NCBI GenBank assembly: GCA_018398765.1
Contig: JAHBMJ010002052.1
Span: forward strand, 1 to 23,258
DNA length: 23,258 bases
Direction of reading: 5' to 3'
Source of the DNA: Chromera velia
Taxonomy: Eukaryota; Sar; Chromeraceae
Part shown: piece by piece, positions 1-9,239 of the stretch
How the letters are laid out: every line of letters begins with the position of its first letter
Numbering within the stretch: position 1 is the first letter of the stretch
Notes under the pieces: generated by a model
Told to the model about the DNA's origin: nothing
The model's database searches: none
Seen by the model: only the letters and a program-made list of their open reading frames with translations
Translations under genes and position numbers: made by a program

Positions 1-8
1 TGAATGTA

Positions 9-9
<1 letters not shown>

Positions 10-53
<44 letters not shown>

Positions 54-130
54 GAATGCAGGTGTGTGTGTGTCCTTGTGCGTGTGTGTGTGTGTGTGTA
101 CGCGCGCGCGCGCTCGCTCGCGTGTGTACC
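10..130. repeat. TG/CG microsatellite
   Basis: An imperfect TG-rich tract with interspersed TATG and GAATG units passes into a short CG-alternating run (about 98-120). No protein-like reading frame is supported; the apparent Cys/Val reading through it is an artefact of the repeat. The alternating purine-pyrimidine sequence could adopt Z-DNA, which is inference. Confidence 0.9.
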
Positions 131-224
131 GTTGAAGAGATGCGAGGTTATAGTGGTGTGCGATGAGTGGTCAAGGCAAAGAGCGATCGAGTGAGGTGGC
201 GGCTGGAGTCGGGGGATGCCTTTT

Positions 225-836
225 TTAGTTTGCATCGAGAGCATTGACGTTGGTTTCAAAAAATTCACGCTGCTTCTTTCTCTCATTATCATATGATGAT
301 AAGGTGGCACACAGCAACCAGACAGCTTGTGTCTGCTTGAGCCAGCTGAGAACAGGCAGTAAATGTATGGCTGCAACTGACTGCAGACCACTGAAAAGGA
401 TTCTTTTCTGCAGAAGAGGGAGGCCAGGAAAAGGGAGGAGAGAAGTGGGCATTTTCACCACGGAAGGCACGTGGGTGCGTACTGTTGTCTTTCTCGTTTC
501 CTGGTCCTCTTTTTTCTCTCTTCTTTTCTCCATTCGCCCCACTTTTTTTCTGATGCAGAACCAAATGTACACACATTGGGCTCTTTCTGGCGCATTCTCA
601 ATGTGTGCACTTTGGCAGATAGAATTTCGGAGAGCGGCTGCTGGGCGGCGTAAGACAGAATCAGATTGATCTTCCATGACGAACATGTGGCTCACATGGA
701 GAAGTGCGCGAGCAATACAGATTGCAAAGGTGCCTTCTCCGTCTTTCAAAGTCAACCGTTTGAAAAAAGCTGCTGGTTTTTGAAGAACGCATTCAGTGGA
801 CCACCAGCAACGAGCAGTAGTTGCTTTGAACGTCAT
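225..836 (-). CDS. Uncertain 203-residue reverse-strand open frame
   Basis: This is the longest uninterrupted reverse-strand frame outside the N gap apart from shadows. It would encode 203 residues with a Lys/Glu/Arg-rich middle (around residues 100-118) and no recognised domain or signal peptide. A 141-codon frame is open on the opposite strand over much of the same stretch, so openness alone is weak evidence. I found no splice or promoter signal that decides the strand. It may be chance or an unspliced exon. Confidence 0.2.
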   Translation of the reverse strand: MTFKATTARCWWSTECVLQKPAAFFKRLTLKDGEGTFAICIARALLHVSHMFVMEDQSDSVLRRPAAALRNSICQSAHIENAPERAQCVYIWFCIRKKVGRMEKRREKKEDQETRKTTVRTHVPSVVKMPTSLLPFPGLPLLQKRILFSGLQSVAAIHLLPVLSWLKQTQAVWLLCATLSSYDNERKKQREFFETNVNALDAN

Positions 837-887
837 TAAATAAATGAGATGCTGATTGCAACTCAGTCTCTTCTCTGTTGCCTGCAG

Positions 888-966
888 AAAATTTTGAAAG
901 TTGTGATGGGATCCAGAGGAAAAGAGCGGATGTTGCTCTGTGTGTTTTTCTGTTTTGTGAAAAAAG
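888..966 (+). CDS. Candidate internal exon, unknown protein
   Basis: A pyrimidine-rich tract ending CCTGCAG precedes position 888 and a strong donor AAG|GTGAGC follows position 966. Between them one frame stays open for 26 codons plus one base, starting KILKVVMGSRGKERM and ending in a Cys/Phe/Val-rich stretch. No neighbouring exon with matching phase was identified, so this rests on splice signals alone. No function can be given. Confidence 0.35.
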
Positions 967-1379
967 GTGAGCAGCGATAAATTCTATGCCTAGTTCCATG
1001 CCAAGTAAGGTCTCGCTGGCTGCAAGTCTGCGCGTAGGGATTCGATTTAATTATGCAATTCAATATTCCAGCCATGGTGACGTTGTTTGACTGTTAAACA
1101 AATTGATGAGCTGCAGTCTTTCTGTGAGCCCAGGACTAAGCGATGTACACGCATTTCGTTTTTCTCTAAGTGCACATTCATATCAATTATTTTACGATGA
1201 TGCCCCTGTGGTATTCTGTGCATGCAATGGCAGGAACATGCAGGCACCACAGAATCGGGAGACCAAAAGCATATGTGGAAAGCATTTGCTATCACCTTTG
1301 ACTCTGCCATAAAAATTGTTCAAGCTTGATGAGGAAAAAACTTGAGAGCTTACTCGACTGTTTGTGTGTTTTTTTATCA
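967..1379. other. Unassigned stretch
   Basis: No convincing exon, repeat or RNA gene was seen. Short open frames on both strands (for example 1047-1310 reverse) have no splice support and unremarkable composition. Confidence 0.5.
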
Positions 1380-1735
1380 TTTTCCTTCTATTGGTCCTGG
1401 AAACTATTATATTTCACTTGTATACGTGGCTTTCAGTGACAAATATTTTTTTCTTTGTTGTTTATATTTATTTACTAGCTTTTTCTAATTTGACGTCTAA
1501 TCCCAAATGTAAGTTTAAATCTTTGTTTTTAACTTTTTGAAAACATATATTGGTCATTTTCTGGATTTTGCTAGAGTGTTTTTTTTTTTTAAATATGTGT
1601 AGTCCGTGTAGTGTAATAGTCGTAATTTTTTTAAGGAAAAAAAATATATAAGTAGTTTTATATATCTTTTGTCACTAAATTGTAAGATATAAAAATCTTT
1701 TATTCGATGTTTTCACAATTAATTTAAATTAAAAT
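1380..1735. other. AT-rich island
   Basis: The stretch is strongly enriched in A and T, with T and A homopolymers (for example the T run near 1579-1590) and TATATA segments, in sharp contrast to the rest of the window. Stops are frequent in all frames and no gene is visible. It ends exactly where the retroelement-like frame starts. It could be a retroelement UTR, an organelle-derived insertion or an intergenic spacer. Confidence 0.7.
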
Positions 1736-2061
1736 GGTTGAAGCTGTTGCATAAGCTTCAATATCAGAAGAGGAAACATGGGCAGGCAAGCGTGGACAGA
1801 GGATGCGATTTCATCCCACTCGTAAGTGCGGTCAATGGGACGATGGAGGGGGAGGCTATGATGTTCTTGAAGAGGGTGGCAGAGCGATTGAATGAGAAAT
1901 GGGGGCAACACATGAGCAAGACGTGCGGCCGGATCCGAGCCTAACTGCAGATTACCTACGCGAAAGCGGCAAGCGCGTGCATTCGGGGGACTAGAAGAGT
2001 CCAGGGGGAAGGCTGGGAGGAAAGAGGAGTAGGCAGTGCGCTGGTCATGACTGAGGGATAG
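1732..2061 (+). pseudogene. Retrotransposon reverse transcriptase, C-terminal remnant
   Basis: One frame reads [17 protein letters not shown], an Asn-Gly turn, a helix with [14 protein letters not shown], then GRIRA, a TAA stop at 1942-1944, and in the same frame [16 protein letters not shown] before a stop at 2059-2061. This order (KH..., FxPxV, G, helical stretch with FL..LA, R-R-A and a final Ala/Cys-I-x-G) is the C-terminal tail seen after the reverse transcriptase domain of many LINE-like elements in algae and invertebrates. The catalytic domain itself is absent, so this is a 5'-truncated, non-autonomous copy. The family is recognised from memory of its pattern and not from a search. Confidence 0.6.
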
Positions 2062-2850
2062 GAAGTACTTAGCAAATGCTGAAGAAGGCATTCGGACGGA
2101 GGGGCATCAAGTATGAGGTTGCATGAGAGAGAGAGCTAGCAGCAAGAGCAGTAACCAGGACAGAAGGAAGAGATGAAAGACGCATAGGCCAGATGCTAGG
2201 AACAAACTTTAAGTCAATGCCCCCCCTCAATATCAGTGTAAGCATAAATTGGGAATACATAAACTGATATAACTTCCTGTATACATCCAACGCTGCAGGG
2301 CTTTGCAAATGCGCGCGAATGCAGTCGCAACTATTATACAGCATGGAGCAGAAGAGCTCACGAGGGTGGAGAACCAACAGGATAGAACTCAGACCACTTA
2401 CACATACAACTCACATTACCAGAACAATCACAACCACGATGTCACCACTACAACCATCATAAGCATACGCATTACCACCAGGCGCACAACTAACGGTGGC
2501 ATACAAGAGTAGCCTCAGCTTAGTAGCCAACCAGAAAAAGAGAAGATAATTAGCATAATTTAATTATGAGATAAACCATCTATGGGTAAATCGATTGCAT
2601 CCGCAATGCAGTCTGCACTTGGGGATTAGATCACTCTGATCGATCAATGATGAAGGTAAGTCATTTTGTTAAAAACATTGCGACCATATGTTATCAAAAT
2701 ACTAGACCGTTGTTGATTCAGCTCTTTAATGAGCAGTCATTACTGAAAATATGAGTTTCAAGATTTTAAATAGTGCATTGTTCACATAACCACCGATATT
2801 CACTTATCATTCTTTTCCTATGGGACGGTACCCAGCTTGAAACATAAAAG
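2062..2850. other. Spacer, possibly retroelement 3' region
   Basis: No supported gene. The part at about 2385-2515 is rich in CAC/AAC/ACT units and gives a Thr/Asn/His-rich open frame that looks like low-complexity sequence. It could be the 3' untranslated part of the retroelement remnant just upstream; no poly-A tail or target-site duplication was identified. Confidence 0.4.
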
Positions 2851-2852
2851 CT

Positions 2853-3080
2853 GTGCAAGTGTGCATTCTTGCCGCACGACTTCATGAAGCAGTCGCTCAT
2901 CTCCAAGTCAGACAGCTTTGTCAGCCAAATGCACGCTACGATCTTCAGAATCCCACAGCATGCCGCGTGAAGATGGAATCCAGACCAAACGTTTCAATGA
3001 CTTTTAGCTTCACTAACGATTCAAATGAAATGCAGGAAAGGGCCGCCGCATTTGAGAAGCACAGTGCACAACAATCGTGA
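2853..3080 (+). CDS. Candidate exon, unknown protein
   Basis: A 75-codon frame with balanced, protein-like composition (ends ERAAAFEKHSAQQS then TGA at 3078-3080). It precedes the kinase-like exon by about 260 bases on the same strand. No domain was recognised and no clear acceptor was found. It may be part of the same transcription unit as the kinase fragment or a chance frame. Confidence 0.25.
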   Translation: MQVCILAARLHEAVAHLQVRQLCQPNARYDLQNPTACRVKMESRPNVSMTFSFTNDSNEMQERAAAFEKHSAQQS

Positions 3081-3336
3081 GATCGTCTTCGATGTCATTC
3101 GCCCCGGTAAACTCCGTGGCTGGCTGACTGGTTGATGCAACGGGGGCGTCGTCGATAGCGTGACCGAAGCTTACCACTGCATGAGGCTACCAGGCCGAGA
3201 GCCCTGGCAACTGGCCTTGTGACTGGCCCTGAACAGTTCTCCAAGAGAACAACGAAGCGGACGCTAAGCACAGGTCACGGCCAGAACCTATCGCCCCCAA
3301 CAAAGCGGGCATGTTGTTTCTTGCGATTTTCGGCAA

Positions 3337-3600
3337 TTGTGCAAGACCGCTCCAACGACTGGAGCTCTCAGTGTCCAGAGAAGAAGGACGCTAAAAAATT
3401 CCGCGGACCTCCACATCACTACCACAAGCGAAAGAGGACTCAAGGAAGCAGATATTTTGGTGGACGCGTTTCAGATGGCTAGCGCGCTGCATCACCTCCA
3501 TGCATGTGGCGTCGCACACAGAGATCTCAAGCCGGAAAACATCCTCAAGCAGGCGGGCGGCAAACACTTTTTGCTGATGTCAGTTGACCGTCTGGCGACA
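3337..3600 (+). CDS. Protein kinase catalytic-loop exon (fragment)
   Basis: The frame contains LVDAFQMASALHHLHACGV followed by AHRDLKPENILK (His codon at 3517-3519, Asn codon at 3538-3540). This is helix E plus the HRDLKPEN catalytic loop of eukaryotic Ser/Thr protein kinases, including the catalytic Asp and the Asn that binds metal. The N-lobe (glycine loop, VAIK lysine) is not visible upstream. Downstream, where the metal-binding DFG motif is expected after about 10 residues, the frame reads LLMSVDRLAT, so DFG is missing or lies beyond a splice site. The exon is thus either part of a gene whose other exons I cannot place or a decayed kinase. Confidence 0.65.
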
Positions 3601-4122
3601 TTCTTTGAACAATTGGCACCCGGCGCATACACCATTTTTCTTTTCTACTCTAGTACTCTTCTTGTTCAGAATCATCAACGTCGTTTACTCTGATCTTTCA
3701 ATTTCCATTTTCGCAGGGCCTGACTTTTTGCCCCCCTTTCTTCTGTTAAAAGCAGCTCGTCGAAGGAACGGGTCCCATCAAGGCCTTACTTTGCAGAAAC
3801 GAACTTTCTGCCGCGACTGGTGGATGGTCTTTCTCTCCTCATATCGTCTCCTCTCCTCTCTCCTCTCGGCGTCTTGTTCATCACTATCAATACACCACCA
3901 CTGAATTCACAGCACATACGGCTCTTCAGCTTCTCTCCCCCTCTCTCTCTTTGGGTTTTGTCGTCGAATCCGCCTGGTTTGGAGTGACGAAACCGGGGGA
4001 GAAGTAGGAAGAAAGGGAGGAAAGTTTGTGGACATTGTGCAGTCAGGAGCGTCTACTCTTACCCTCTGTCTTTCTGTCTTTTCGCCTTTTGCCTCTCGGC
4101 TGTCGCCATAACCCTTCTGTCG

Positions 4123-4643
4123 GTGTTTCTCATTGAGTTGGAACACCGCAGTTTGGGTTTTATCAGGGTTGGGTTTGGGTTTTCTGCAACCGAAGTGCTG
4201 GCTGCCAAGGATGCCGCGAACGTGCACTGTACCGCCGCAATCGCGAAGGAGATTAAGGCTTTGTACAAGGAATACGACGAGTACCTCGAAATCGACTTCC
4301 CAGGGCTCGAAAAACTGTCAGTCCACAAACAACGCAGCTTCCAGCCGCTCTGCCCGGTGGAGCAACGATGTTCTCATTCCTTTCTACTGAAATGAGTCGT
4401 GCGACCTTAGACTGTTCTGATCCATTTTGCTCCTGTCTGCTTGTTGGTCTCACGAAGGGTGTATGAAGCAGAGAAGACGCCATCTTCTTGAGGAAGTTCT
4501 GGCTGTTGCTGCAGACCCTCGGAGAGCCCTACCGTCTGATCTGCGAAACACCCCCGACGGTCTCTTCCGGGCCCTATTTGGGTTTATCGATCGGAAGTCG
4601 AATCAGAAACGCGATGCGGTCGGGGGCCCGCCCCTATTCATGA
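4123..4643 (+). CDS. Two-exon gene, 3' part, unknown protein
   Basis: Exon one (about 4150-4320) encodes ATEVLAAKDAANVHCTAAIA, then a charged helical stretch with KALYKEYDEYLEIDFPGLEK. It ends in phase 0 at a GTCCAC donor (4321). The next acceptor, TTGCTGCAG, ends at 4514, and the phase-0 continuation reads TLGEPYRLICETPP and GLSIGSRIRNAMRSG before TGA at 4641-4643. Matching phases and protein-like composition on both sides support the join. The donor is weak and the 5' exons are not resolved. A reading of exon one past 4320 to a stop near 4395 is the alternative. No domain is recognised. It could belong to the kinase-containing transcription unit upstream. Confidence 0.45.
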
Positions 4644-5277
4644 AGAAGAGCGAGATGGGGCAGGAGAGTGTGGGGGAAGGTCACATTGACAAGGGCAGCC
4701 AACCTATCAGTGTAGGTTTGTTCTGCGCAAGAGGGAACCACTACCATGCCGCAGGGGGGAAGCCCCTTTTCACCCCACAATTATAAGGCTTACTTTTCGA
4801 AGTGTCTACACCTGATTTCTCTCAACTACACTGCAGGAGAATCTCTTTGCATCGCTCTGAGAAGACAGAGAGAGAGACGCACACACATACTTCCGTCCAT
4901 TGCGTATTACTGAAACATAAACATTGTTTGTGTTTGACTTTCGCGTGAATCCCGAGTTGCGGGGGGGAAATCGAGCCCGTCTTGGCAAATGGGGAGGAGG
5001 GAAAAACAGTTTTGCAGAAGTCGGCCTCCTTCGTCAAGTTGAGAGAGAACAGGTGCCAGGCAGCAGCCCCCTCTGTCACAGGGAGGGAGGGAGGGTACTT
5101 GCCTCCTAGATCTTGTTGGGGACTTGCACCTGTTCAAAGCTCGATTTCCGCTGATAGACGACTGATACTACGACCAGTATCAAATGAGCTCAATCTGACT
5201 GAATCCATCTCCCGTCCGTTTCCAACCGCCTGATCAGCGGCCACCTCTCTGTATTCGGATGATGACACTTTGTATTC

Positions 5278-5552
5278 ATGAAAAGGTCTTTCACGTGCGT
5301 GTCTGCACTGCTCGAGGGGATTCATCAAGCCATGGTGTCTGCATGGCAGAAAGGAGTGTGTGTGCAGACAAATGTTAGTGTCGGTGTTGCTGTAGTTGGT
5401 CTCGGTGTTGCTGCTGCAGCAGCGACAGTCGTCGGTGTGAGCGGATCAGGAAAGCGTTCTGGATCGGATGTGGTAGATGTATCCAGCTCTTCTAGTAGCG
5501 ACAGGTGAGTAGAGTTGGTTGTGTGTGTGTGCATGTGTATGTGTATGTGTAT

Positions 5553-5588
<36 letters not shown>

Positions 5589-6432
5589 CTGTTTGTGCAG
5601 TTCGTCCTCGTACAAAGCGAAAGGGCGTCTGAGAAAGAAAGCGAGGGCAGAAAAGTCGAAGGCACAGCAGAGGAAGAAGAGAACAGTGAAGGAAACGAAG
5701 AAGAGGAATAAGACTCGCGGCCTAGCTCACAGCCGGAGGCAGCGTCGAGCAAAAATGCACGATTTGACGGGCAGGTGCCCCAATTGCGGATGGCTATTTA
5801 CTGGAACTCTCGACTGTTTGTCGTCGGCGCTGTCGCTCTCTTGGCAGCAGCCATTTTCAGGACTCTTTCCTTCGACTGGCGGTGAGCAGTATGAGGTATT
5901 TCTTCATGCTCCTTACAGACTAAATGGGTGTGTGTGCTTCTCTCCTTCTCTTGCAGTCTCTGTATTCTCTTTGATTTTGGCGGCTGAAGGTGCATGAGGA
6001 TTTCTGGTGCGGGGAGTTTATTCTGTCACAGACCACGTACGAGAAGATGGAGAATATGAAAGGAAGAATTTGCCATGGGGTTTGATGGCAAATACAGCCC
6101 TATTGTGAAAGGTACATCACAATCCACCGCGCAAGACATGGTGGGACTTGGACTTTCCACAATTGGACCTTCTACCACAAAAAGTCCTTCTGCCAATTTG
6201 CCTGTGTCCGTCTCCCAATTCGCCTGCATGTGTCCGTCTACCATTTTGTCTAGGAAAGAGAGGGGCGGTTGACGGCTATGCATTTTGGGACTTCAACGCG
6301 GATTTGTATGAAGAACTCCTTGATATGAGTCTCGTTGACATGCCTTCCGCCTTTGCAATCGCAAAGCGAGTGAAGCGACATCCCTATCCACGGTCACCGT
6401 GTTGCCTTCATGCATGGATGGGCAGAGAATAA
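5278..6432 (+). CDS. Multi-exon gene with one membrane segment; weak resemblance to a DHHC-type palmitoyltransferase
   Basis: Exon 1 (5278-5504) starts at ATG, has a Val/Ala/Gly-rich hydrophobic stretch (about residues 33-53) and a Ser run, and ends at the consensus donor CAG|GTGAGT. Intron 1 (5505-5600) is mostly (TG)n. Exon 2 (5601-5881) encodes a basic region in the frame continuing exon 1. Another frame of the same exon encodes a membrane segment, FVVGAVALLAAAIFRTL. Intron 2 is 5882-5956. The next exon (5957-6111) has HEDFWCGEFILSQTTYEKME, and its end joins in phase (phase 1) to exon 6254-6432, which reads YAFWDFNADLYEELLDMSL and stops at 6430-6432. TTYE resembles the TTxE motif of DHHC enzymes, but no DHHC cysteine-rich motif was found, so this function is only a suggestion. 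Frame changes in exon 2 and near the GGGG at 6077-6080 mean the gene is broken, misassembled or mis-modelled here. Confidence 0.45.
5519..5590. repeat. (TG)n tract inside an intron
   Basis: Pure and near-pure TG dinucleotides with a few TATG units fill most of a 96-base intron and run to within about 10 bases of its acceptor, taking the place of a normal pyrimidine tract. Confidence 0.9.
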
Positions 6433-6840
6433 TCTGGAAAGAGGTCCACTCGAGGTTCCCCCGTCCTGACCCCCCCCCTCCCAAAGACATCGACGACGAA
6501 GAAGAAGAAAAAGGAAAACAAGAAGACTCTGACGGAGAAGAATGACCAAGAGTCAGTTCTCTCAAGGTTTCTGCTGAAAGAGCCCCTCTTGATCTGTATA
6601 TAGCTGTCTTTATCCACTGTACTGATTCTTCGTCTTTATCATGCTTTCCTCTGAACCTAGCTTGTACGTACCTGCAGGACATATTAAGAAAACAAAATTG
6701 CGGAGTTGTGAAACCACCTCCTTCGACGGTACAGAGCAACTATACGTGCGCTTGGAAGGCAAATATCACGATACACTAAGAAAGTCAGTCAGCGAGATTT
6801 GCCGCTGTGCATGGGGCTTCTATACTGGCCTGTGTTGATG
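6433..6840. other. Probable 3' region, no clear gene
   Basis: Downstream of the stop at 6432 there is a GAAGAAGAAGAAAAAGGAAAA purine stretch (about 6499-6521) and no supported exon. A 65-codon forward frame at 6641-6838 has no splice or promoter support. Confidence 0.4.
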
Positions 6841-6854
6841 CCCAAAGAATAGGA

Positions 6855-6865
6855 TCTGTATATAA
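6855..6865 (+). promoter_or_regulatory. TATA-like element
   Basis: CTGTATATAAAGC lies about 155 bases upstream of the ATG at 7014. Spacing fits a TATA box with a 5' leader of about 120 bases. Similar TATATAAG strings occur elsewhere (about 13139, 21530), so specificity is low. Confidence 0.25.
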
Positions 6866-7013
6866 AGCTTGGCTGCGTGGGGAGCTTTCTTGCTTACAAC
6901 AAAGCAGGGAGCCGCATAACTGCATGGCATATGCGACAACATCTGCTGATGCGTTAAATTTGAATCAGCTGTGAGATGTATATACAAGAACTCTGTTCCA
7001 TGCCTGGTACCAG

Positions 7014-7992
7014 ATGAAAGTCTCCTTCATGCAATACAATGCAGCCAGATTGTCCATCTGCGGTAGCACTTTTCAGCCCTTCTATGCGTACAATCAAAAG
7101 GGAAAAAAGAGGTCAAGTGCAGCTCTGCGTGCCGTGAGACCTGGCAAGCACATCTACCTGTCGGCTCACAGTGCATGGAAAGTGGTACGTGAAGATCCTT
7201 GCACGAGGCCGCAGTCTATGGACGTCCACCCATGGATTGTGCCCTGCAGGTCAGCAACGGGATCTCCAGCCTGAGGACTGTTCAACGCCTCCAGGCCGAA
7301 GCTGACGGTCGCGGACCTGTGAGGCGAACCGCCTCCTCAGGGTCGGGAGAGTCGTCATTCTCACGTCATTTCCCTCAAGACCATGCAAGAGGCCTTCCAG
7401 GGGAGAGGGGAGGCAAAAGAGAGGTCTTGCGAGCCCAGTACCAGATCGATCGATTCCCTCGAAGAAGCCACGATCGTCCGTGATGGCTTCCTGAGAGACC
7501 TTCGTGAGCGGTCACGGAACAGAGACAGTGGGAGGGCACCAGGAGGGGGTCAAGCTGACAGCGAGTCTCACAGCCAGCTGAAAGTATCCTTGTGGCATTT
7601 GTTTTCCTCCTTCCTTCACCTCCTGCTTCCACCCCCTCCTCGCAAGGACAGCACGATGACGAAGAGGAACAGCAAGCAGAGCAACATTGACAAGAGAAGA
7701 AAGACAACACAAGGAGAATTGAGGTCCTGGACCTCCGATCGGTTGATCGCAGACCCGAATTTCTTGGTGTACATGCCACGCGAAACCTGAGCTTGGCAGA
7801 AAGCAAGTCGGCCACCTACCTGTCGAGGCTGGGAAAGCAGGCAACGCATTTCTTGTTGGGTGCGTCAGGTGTGTTTTGGTCACAGAAGCTGGACCCTGCA
7901 TGAGGTTGGAGTGGGCCGAAAGCTTTGACATGAAGAAGGTCCACCCTGCACCACCGCCGATTCCCACACCGCTCGAAAGAACGGCAATTTAA
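7014..7992 (+). CDS. Three-exon gene of unknown function, disrupted
   Basis: Exon 1 (7014-7184) starts at ATG, encodes 57 residues (MKVSFMQYNAARLSICG...) and ends in phase 0 at a strong donor GTG|GTACGT. The acceptor CCCTGCAG ends at 7249 and exon 2 continues in phase 0 (VSNGISSLRTVQRLQAEADG), then needs a one-base frame change near the GGG at 7340-7342 to read HVISLKTMQEAFQGRGEAKE and IDSLEEATIVRDGFLRDLRE. It ends in phase 0 at 7583. After a pyrimidine-rich intron, exon 3 starts at 7652 in phase 0 (HDDEEEQQAEQH), has TGA at 7688-7690, then reads RRIEVLDLRSVDRRPEFLG and ATYLSRLGKQATHFLLG. A one-base change at the GGG 7859-7861 leads on to CMRLEWAESFDMKKVHP and TAA at 7990-7992. Three compatible junctions argue for a real ancestral gene; the breaks argue that it is a pseudogene or has base errors. 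No domain was recognised. Part of intron 1 read in frame (LHEAAVYGRPPMDCAL) resembles an ankyrin helix, so an intron-retaining form is conceivable. Confidence 0.5.
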
Positions 7993-8103
7993 AAGGGCCG
8001 GTCTAAAGATTGATGAATTTCGCGCTCTTATTTGCAGTACCTTCTGTTCGTCTCCAGTGCATCTTGTCCTTACATGAGAACGTGCGTGCGTGTGTTTGAG
8101 TAC

Positions 8104-8127
8104 GTGTGTATGCATCTGTGTGTGTGT

Positions 8128-8170
<43 letters not shown>
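8104..8170. repeat. (TG)n microsatellite ending at a splice acceptor
   Basis: A long TG tract immediately precedes TCTGCAG (acceptor ending at 8177), the second (TG)n tract in this window placed directly upstream of a likely 3' splice site. Confidence 0.9.
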
Positions 8171-8172
<2 letters not shown>

Positions 8173-8177
8173 TGCAG

Positions 8178-8378
8178 TCTGCGGGCTTTCAAGGAGGAGG
8201 TCAGGGAGGAGGGGAGGCGGCTTCTGTAGGGATCTCCCCTATTCCTCCGTTCTCCCGTGCCTCCCTGCAGAACCCGGGGGGCTCTTCTGGTGCTGAAGCA
8301 AAGATGGGTCCAGGAGGGGGGAGGGAGCGATCAACTGGCACTGATGGAACAACCGAAAAGAGTTTGCTGAATTCTTAG
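8178..8378 (+). CDS. Candidate terminal exon, Gly/Ser-rich
   Basis: The frame opens at the TG-tract acceptor and encodes 66 residues (SAGFQGGGQGGGEAASVGIS, later GSSGAEAKMGPGGGRERSTG) before TAG at 8376-8378. It looks like a disordered low-complexity tail. The upstream exon is not identified; the gene ending at 7992 is the nearest candidate on this strand. No function is inferred. Confidence 0.35.
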   Translation, partial: SAGFQGGGQGGGEAASVGISPIPPFSRASLQNPGGSSGAEAKMGPGGGRERSTGTDGTTEKSLLNS

Positions 8379-8536
8379 GGGACAGATGAGATACGCGTCG
8401 ATTTGATTGGCTGCTGTCTTCAAAACTTTTTTTGTGACCCTTTGTGAACCCACGTCCGCAGCCTCCGCAGACATTTTGTTTAGATCGTCTTCGGTATTTC
8501 TTGTTCAGATTGCATGAGCGCCACTTTGCAAAAGAA

Positions 8537-8945
8537 ATGGACGGACAGTCAGTCGAGGCTTCGCCTCTGAAGAGGACCGCGCGTCAGTCTTGTTTTACTT
8601 TCGATGGTTGCAAAAGCCTCACTTAGATGACGTCACACGTACTAAGATCAGCATGGTTCTCTGTTCTACACGATTCCTCTTTTGTGCCTCCTGACGAGCT
8701 CTGCTGCTGAATGTTTGAATTCTGAACATGCAGAGGGAGGTCGGGATGAAGAGTCAGCGTCGAAGACGCCCAAGACGGACCGCAATGGCTGCAGAATCTG
8801 CACATGCATGCATACCGCCCGTCGGAGACCCGAAGTAGTACTCCAACGAAGACTTAATTCCTCCGTGACGATGCTGCATGCTCTTGGCTTCCAACGTGTC
8901 ATGCTTGTGAGTCAGCTGCCTTCTTCGAAGTGGGGTACCGTTTAA
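8537..8945 (+). CDS. Weak exon candidates, unknown protein
   Basis: An ATG at 8537 starts a short frame (MDGQSVEASPLKRTARQ). About 190 bases on, an acceptor GAACATGCAG ends near 8732 and opens a hydrophilic frame (GGRDEESASKTPKTDRNG). The two pieces are protein-like, but no phase-consistent join was established and no domain is seen. Confidence 0.2.
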
Positions 8946-9133
8946 GGGTGGCAGCAAATCAAAAGAGAAGGTGAAAAAGATGGTGGCATGAACTTGTTTG
9001 AGGAAATTCACGCCTTCTTGGCTATGTGTGCATGCATTTGCTGTCGAGCCTGTGCCCATTCAGTCCAAGATTTGTTCAGTTTCTTGAAAAATTGCCCTCA
9101 TAACTCAAGCCATTCATGCCTATGTCTGTGCAG

Positions 9134-9193
9134 AATAACATTTCGACAAGAGTAAGGAAACCGGGCGACCACGATGAATACGTGCAGCAAATT
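9134..9193 (+). CDS. Candidate internal exon, 20 codons
   Basis: Acceptor GTCTGTGCAG ends at 9133. The frame reads NNISTRVRKPGDHDEYVQQI and meets a possible donor GTCAGT at 9194. The frame also stays open downstream into the hydrophobic frame described next. Confidence 0.3.
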
Positions 9194-9239
9194 GTCAGTC
9201 CATGTCGACTTAGTCGACCATCTATAAAGTCTAAGACAT

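Noticed and set aside
4140-4185. Telomere-like GGGTTTTATCAGGGTTGGGTTTGGG
   Set aside because: No regular TTTAGGG unit; too short and irregular for an interstitial telomeric array, and it overlaps a candidate exon.
5325-5752. His/Thr-rich reverse-strand frames
   Set aside because: They are reverse readings of the (TG)n intron and its flanking forward-strand exons.
8032-8296. Cys/Val-rich frames starting before 8170
   Set aside because: Translation of a TG microsatellite; only the part after the acceptor at 8177 is protein-like.
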